Shown: positions 21,654 to 24,468 of the stretch, piece by piece
Numbering within the stretch: position 1 is the stretch's first letter
How the letters are laid out: each line of letters starts with the position of its first letter
Origin: Spirochaetia bacterium
Lineage (GTDB): Bacteria > Spirochaetota > Spirochaetia > Treponematales > Breznakiellaceae
NCBI GenBank assembly: GCA_026002305.1
Contig: BOBI01000016.1
Coordinates: 1-24,468 of the forward strand
DNA length: 24,468 nucleotides
Direction: 5' to 3'
The notes under the pieces: model-generated
Told to the model about the DNA's origin: nothing
The model's input: only the letters and a program-made list of their open reading frames with translations
Databases searched by the model: none
Position numbers and translations under genes: made by a program

Positions 21654-22028
21654 ATGCCCACTATTAATCAGTTGGTTCGTTTTGGCCGGCAGCAAGTTAC
21701 TTCCAAGACAAAGTCTCCGGCGCTGCATTCTTGTCCGCAGAAGCGTGGTGTTTGCACCCGTGTTATGACGGTTACGCCAAAAAAGCCTAATTCAGCCTTG
21801 CGTAAGGTAGCCCGCGTGCGCCTTTCCCACGGTACCGAAGTTACCGCTTATATTCCGGGTATCGGGCACAATTTACAGGAACACTCGGTTGTTCTTGTCC
21901 GCGGGGGCCGTGTAAAGGACCTTCCCGGTGTTCGTTATCACATTATTCGCGGGGCAAAAGATACATTGGGCGTTGCGGATCGAAAAAGAAGCCGCTCAAA
22001 ATACGGCGCCAAAAAACCAAAGGCGTAG
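21654..22028 (+). CDS. rpsL: 30S ribosomal protein S12
   Basis: The 124-residue S12 is of normal length and intact: [12 protein letters not shown] at the N-terminus, [17 protein letters not shown] with the conserved K43 region, and [19 protein letters not shown] with the K88 region. Lysines are present at the positions where streptomycin resistance changes usually occur. The ribosome binding site CAGGAG is 12 bases upstream. An AT-rich stretch at 21602-21630 (TTGATC, TATATT) may be its promoter. rpoBC, which precedes rpsL in many genomes including T. pallidum, is absent; sdaAA is upstream instead. Confidence 0.97.
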   Translation: MPTINQLVRFGRQQVTSKTKSPALHSCPQKRGVCTRVMTVTPKKPNSALRKVARVRLSHGTEVTAYIPGIGHNLQEHSVVLVRGGRVKDLPGVRYHIIRGAKDTLGVADRKRSRSKYGAKKPKA

Positions 22029-22043
22029 GGGAAAGGATTTATC

Positions 22044-22514
22044 ATGGGAAGAAAGAAAAAATCGATCGACCGCGGCGCTTTGCCGGATCCAAAATATAAC
22101 AGCATTATTGTTACAAAGTTTGTCGGTCGCATGATGTGGCAGGGCAAGCGTTCAATAACCCTCCGCATAATTCACAATGCGTTTGGGGCTTTAAACGGTA
22201 AAACCGATAAAGAACCGCTGGAGGTTTTCTTAAAGGCTTTGGACAACGTAAAACCTATTGTAGAAGTAAAATCGCGCCGTGTCGGCGGCGCCACCTATCA
22301 GGTGCCCGTTGAAATACGCGAAAGCCGCCGCGAAGCGCTCGGTATGCGCTGGATAATCAAAGCGGCGCGCGCACGAAGCGGCCACAGCATGGACGAGCGC
22401 CTTGCCGCCGAGATCCTGGACGCTTACAACAACACCGGCACCGCGTTCAAAAAGAAAGAAGATACCCACAAAATGGCCGAGGCCAACAAAGCCTTTACCC
22501 ACTACCGCTGGTAA
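22044..22514 (+). CDS. rpsG: 30S ribosomal protein S7
   Basis: The 156-residue S7 binds 16S rRNA and starts assembly of the 30S head. Typical segments are visible: [40 protein letters not shown] and [21 protein letters not shown]. It is 15 bases after rpsL with a strong ribosome binding site (GGGGAAAGGA). Translation in the rpsL-rpsG operon ends here, because a terminator follows and fusA is not next. Confidence 0.97.
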   Translation: MGRKKKSIDRGALPDPKYNSIIVTKFVGRMMWQGKRSITLRIIHNAFGALNGKTDKEPLEVFLKALDNVKPIVEVKSRRVGGATYQVPVEIRESRREALGMRWIIKAARARSGHSMDERLAAEILDAYNNTGTAFKKKEDTHKMAEANKAFTHYRW

Positions 22515-22527
22515 TTCAAAACCTTCA

Positions 22528-22558
22528 AAAAAAGGCTGTCCGCGGGGCAGCCTTTTTT
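22528..22558 (+). terminator. Rho-independent terminator of rpsL-rpsG
   Basis: AAAAAAGGCTGTCC pairs with GGGCAGCCTTTTTT around a GCG loop, including one G-T pair, and ends in six Ts. It begins 13 bases after the rpsG stop codon. Confidence 0.9.
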
Positions 22559-22666
22559 AGTTCAGCAGTTCTGGCGGACGGTGTGCAAACACAAAAAGTA
22601 CGCCGCTCCAAATACATTTTTTCTGCCTTATCTACAAAAAACGGCGTGCGTAATGGTCTACAAAAA
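22559..22666. repeat. Gene-free repeat module (copy of 11597-11652)
   Basis: CGCCGCTCCAAATACATTTT at about 22608 and AACGGCGTGCG at about 22640 repeat, in inverse, the module at 11597-11652 and, in the same sense, 8178-8225. No gene is visible. Confidence 0.55.
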
Positions 22667-22854
22667 CATTTTTATTTCTGTATTACAAACAAAAACGGTA
22701 AAAGGTTAAAGAACCCATTGCTCCGCGTTAGTGCTATCGAGCCGTTATCTTTTCTTTGATCACCAGTAGTTTTTTAACTCGCATAACGCAATACGCTACG
22801 CAATGGAACCTTTGACCTTTTACCGCCATTCCGACAAATGCAGAAATAAAAATG
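22667..22854. mobile_element. MITE-like element, 188 bp (copy 2)
   Basis: It has the same terminal CATTTTTATTTCTG and CAGAAATAAAAATG inverted repeats as copy 1 at 11399-11586, and exactly the same length. Inner arms (GGTAAAAGGT, ACCTTTTACC) also pair. The sequence in the middle is diverged from copy 1. No coding potential is seen. Confidence 0.65.
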
Positions 22855-22892
22855 CCTTTGACACACAAGCCGTACGCTGCCTATATAACAAA

Positions 22893-23067
22893 AGCAGAAA
22901 AAACGCATTTGACGCTAACATAGGGAAGAAACAGGCAGCCCCATCCATTCCGCAATGGAACCTGCGAGCGTTTGCATCATGGTACCAATTTCAGAACAGA
23001 ATGCACCTCTGCTTTTGTCGGGTAATTAAGCCAAAGGGTACCCGCTGTATAAACCGCACACCGCCCT
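22893..23067. repeat. Dispersed repeat, near-identical to 8538-8714
   Basis: The two copies share long identical stretches, for example GACGCTAACATAGGGAAGAA, ACAGGCAGCCCCATCCATTC and CCTGCGAGCGTTTGCATCAT. They carry only scattered substitutions over about 175 bases. A third, worn copy lies at 11653-11740. No gene is supported. Confidence 0.65.
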
Positions 23068-23081
23068 TTCTGTAAGCGCAG

Positions 23082-23122
23082 AAATGACCTACCTCGCCGC
23101 AGAGCGGCGAGGTAGGTCATTT
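23082..23122. repeat. Perfect 19-bp hairpin behind second lectin-fold gene
   Basis: Arms 23082-23100 and 23104-23122 pair perfectly around AGA; they are the same arms as at 11315-11355. On the minus strand, the hairpin lies 34 bases past the stop of the lipoprotein gene. The DNA between stop and hairpin is almost identical in both copies. Confidence 0.7.
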
Positions 23123-23156
23123 TCCAAAATGGTGCCTGGCGCCAAATTTTGCTATT

Positions 23157-24468
23157 CTATGGGGCACACACAACACGGAACCCATAAGCGTTCCTCGCGT
23201 CGCCGGGATCGTTGTTGATACGGTAGGCAACCTCGCAGAAGGACGCATCGCTGATCCAGCCGCCGCCGCGTAAAACGCGCTGCATGCCGTACATGCCCAA
23301 AGCGGGCCCCGTTGCAGGAGTCGAAGTATTGATATTGTTATACCGGTCCCAGCACCATTCAAATACATTGCCCGACATATCGAATAGCCCTTTTCTGTTT
23401 GCCGCTTTTGTTCCTACAGGATGCGCGCCATAGGCGGAATTGTATTGTCCAAGGTCTCTAGAATTACCTCTATACCACGCCACATTGTCTATGGTTCCAC
23501 TGCCTGAATACGTGTAATTCCACTGTGCATTGCTTTGATCGCCGCCGCGAGCCGCATATTCCCACTGCGCTTCGGTTGGCAGACGGTAACCGTTTGCCGT
23601 GCTTTTAACTTTTGCGGCATCCACATCGGTTGCGTTTGTAGAATCTTTTAGGACTGTTTGGTAGGCGTCATCTTTATAATACACAGGCTCTTTGCTGCTC
23701 TTTTGGCTATAGGCGTTGCACCATACAATAGCGTCCCGCCAACTTATTGTGGTTACAGGACGGAGCGCCCTTTCTTCGTCTGTTCCCTCCCCGGCGGTTC
23801 CGCTCGTTCCGTGTCCTTCTACACCCTCGTTTGCGAATATGTAACCTTGTGTTGTTGTTGCCCAGTCGTATACCTCTTTCCACAGGCTCCATGTGGTTTC
23901 GTAAGCGGCAATTTTAAATGCGGTTATGGTTGCCACGTCGTTACGGCCCGCTATGAATACAGCGCTGCCTGATGTTGTTGTTGTTATGTCTACGGTTCCC
24001 TCTGGTATGTTTACCATTGCCGTTGGCGTTAATCTCGGAGTTGCAGAGGTTGTTGGCGTTGGAGTCTGTGTTGGAGTAGGCGTCGGCGTTGGTGTCGGAG
24101 TAGGTGTCGGCGTTGGTGTCGGAGTGGGCGTTGGTGTCGGAGTGGGCGTCGGCGTGGGAGTAGGCGTAGCCGTGGGCGTCGCGGACGCTGATGGTGTATA
24201 AGTTGGCGTACTCGACGGTGTTGGCGAGGCGGACGCTGTTGGTGAACCCGAGGGTGTAGCTGTTGGTGAGGCGGACGCTGTAGGCGAGGCTGCTGGCGTA
24301 CCCGACGGCGTTGGAGTGTCTGTCGGTGTAGCCGTTGGATCAGGTTCCGGTGAGTCTGTCGGTTCCGGCTCCGGCGTGTCTGTCGGTTCCGGTGTCGCTA
24401 AAAAGGCGCGCACGGGCCGGACATAATGTGTGCCGTATTTGTTGCCGTAGTAATATATATCCCCGTTA
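23157..24468 (-). CDS. Second lectin-fold lipoprotein, 5' end outside window
   Basis: This is the C-terminal 437 or so residues of a paralogue of the 9242 gene. The GTG at 24413 is not the start: it is the Val of the YVRPVRAF motif and the frame stays open to the window edge, where DNA matches the first gene almost base for base. Visible parts are the end of the DUF1566-like domain, a Pro/Thr linker with a long PT array, and the FGE-sulfatase domain ([43 protein letters not shown]). The first FGE catalytic cysteine is again replaced (Ser), the second kept. The WRGG-to-GFR stretch differs strongly from the first gene, although flanks are nearly identical. Presumably a surface lipoprotein. Confidence 0.85.
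   Translation of the reverse strand, partial: NGDIYYYGNKYGTHYVRPVRAFLATPEPTDTPEPEPTDSPEPDPTATPTDTPTPSGTPAASPTASASPTATPSGSPTASASPTPSSTPTYTPSASATPTATPTPTPTPTPTPTPTPTPTPTPTPTPTPTPTPTQTPTPTTSATPRLTPTAMVNIPEGTVDITTTTSGSAVFIAGRNDVATITAFKIAAYETTWSLWKEVYDWATTTQGYIFANEGVEGHGTSGTAGEGTDEERALRPVTTISWRDAIVWCNAYSQKSSKEPVYYKDDAYQTVLKDSTNATDVDAAKVKSTANGYRLPTEAQWEYAARGGDQSNAQWNYTYSGSGTIDNVAWYRGNSRDLGQYNSAYGAHPVGTKAANRKGLFDMSGNVFEWCWDRYNNINTSTPATGPALGMYGMQRVLRGGGWISDASFCEVAYRINNDPGDARNAYGFRVVCAP

Noticed and set aside
24405..24413. Start of the second lipoprotein at the GTG at 24413
   Set aside because: The GTG is the Val of YVRPVRAF, the frame remains open to the window edge and the DNA there matches the interior of the first gene.
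1..24468. tRNA or rRNA genes
   Set aside because: No cloverleaf with a GTTCGA-type T-arm or rRNA signature was found by eye; a covariance search would be needed to exclude one fully.

Overview
The window looks like chromosomal DNA of a spirochaete, most likely a Treponema-group gut organism. The basis is the style of the lipoprotein leaders, the Leptospira-type surface-repeat protein, the TvpA-like lectin-fold lipoproteins and the overall gene set. This is an inference from protein families, since no 16S rRNA gene is present.

Layout. (1) Positions 1-3890 form an AT-rich accessory block of small, separately bounded units. They hold a surface-repeat protein, a zinc-metallopeptidase-like lipoprotein between 24-bp inverted repeats, a brnT/brnA toxin-antitoxin pair whose toxin is frameshifted, and a truncated HicB-like remnant. 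(2) Positions 3885-8103 carry a GC-richer minus-strand operon: HD phosphohydrolase, ComFB-like protein, ribulose-phosphate 3-epimerase and selA. (3) Positions 8104-12050 hold a 680-residue lipoprotein (Ig-like, DUF1566-like and FGE-sulfatase/C-type-lectin domains) embedded in dispersed repeats. (4) Positions 12052-16942 form a second accessory block: hicB with a frameshifted hicA, a tautomerase/AhpD-like pair, a DNA methyltransferase fused to a nuclease-like domain, a small lipoprotein and an AbrB/PIN toxin-antitoxin pair. (5) Positions 17221-18587 are a TetR-regulated operon with a 24-bp operator and an unlisted 48-residue hydrophobic protein. (6) Positions 18820-21587 are a probable serine uptake and deamination operon (symporter, sdaAB, sdaAA). 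(7) Positions 21654-22558 are rpsL-rpsG with a terminator. (8) Positions 22560-24468 repeat the modules of region 3 in inverted orientation and hold the 3' part of a second lectin-fold lipoprotein.

Two systems stand out. First, the two lectin-fold lipoproteins end in a diverged patch (WRGG...GFRVV) next to almost identical downstream DNA and a perfect 19-bp hairpin. This is the architecture of diversity-generating retroelement (DGR) targets such as Treponema TvpA. No reverse transcriptase or template repeat is visible, so the idea is testable but unproven. Second, the accessory units are bordered by short inverted boxes resembling integron core sites (RYYYAAC / GTTRRRY). One 130-bp site at 15543-15672 has the full attC-like arrangement, which suggests a cassette array or its remains. 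Two toxins (BrnT and HicA) each carry a one-base shift in a homopolymer while their antitoxins are intact.
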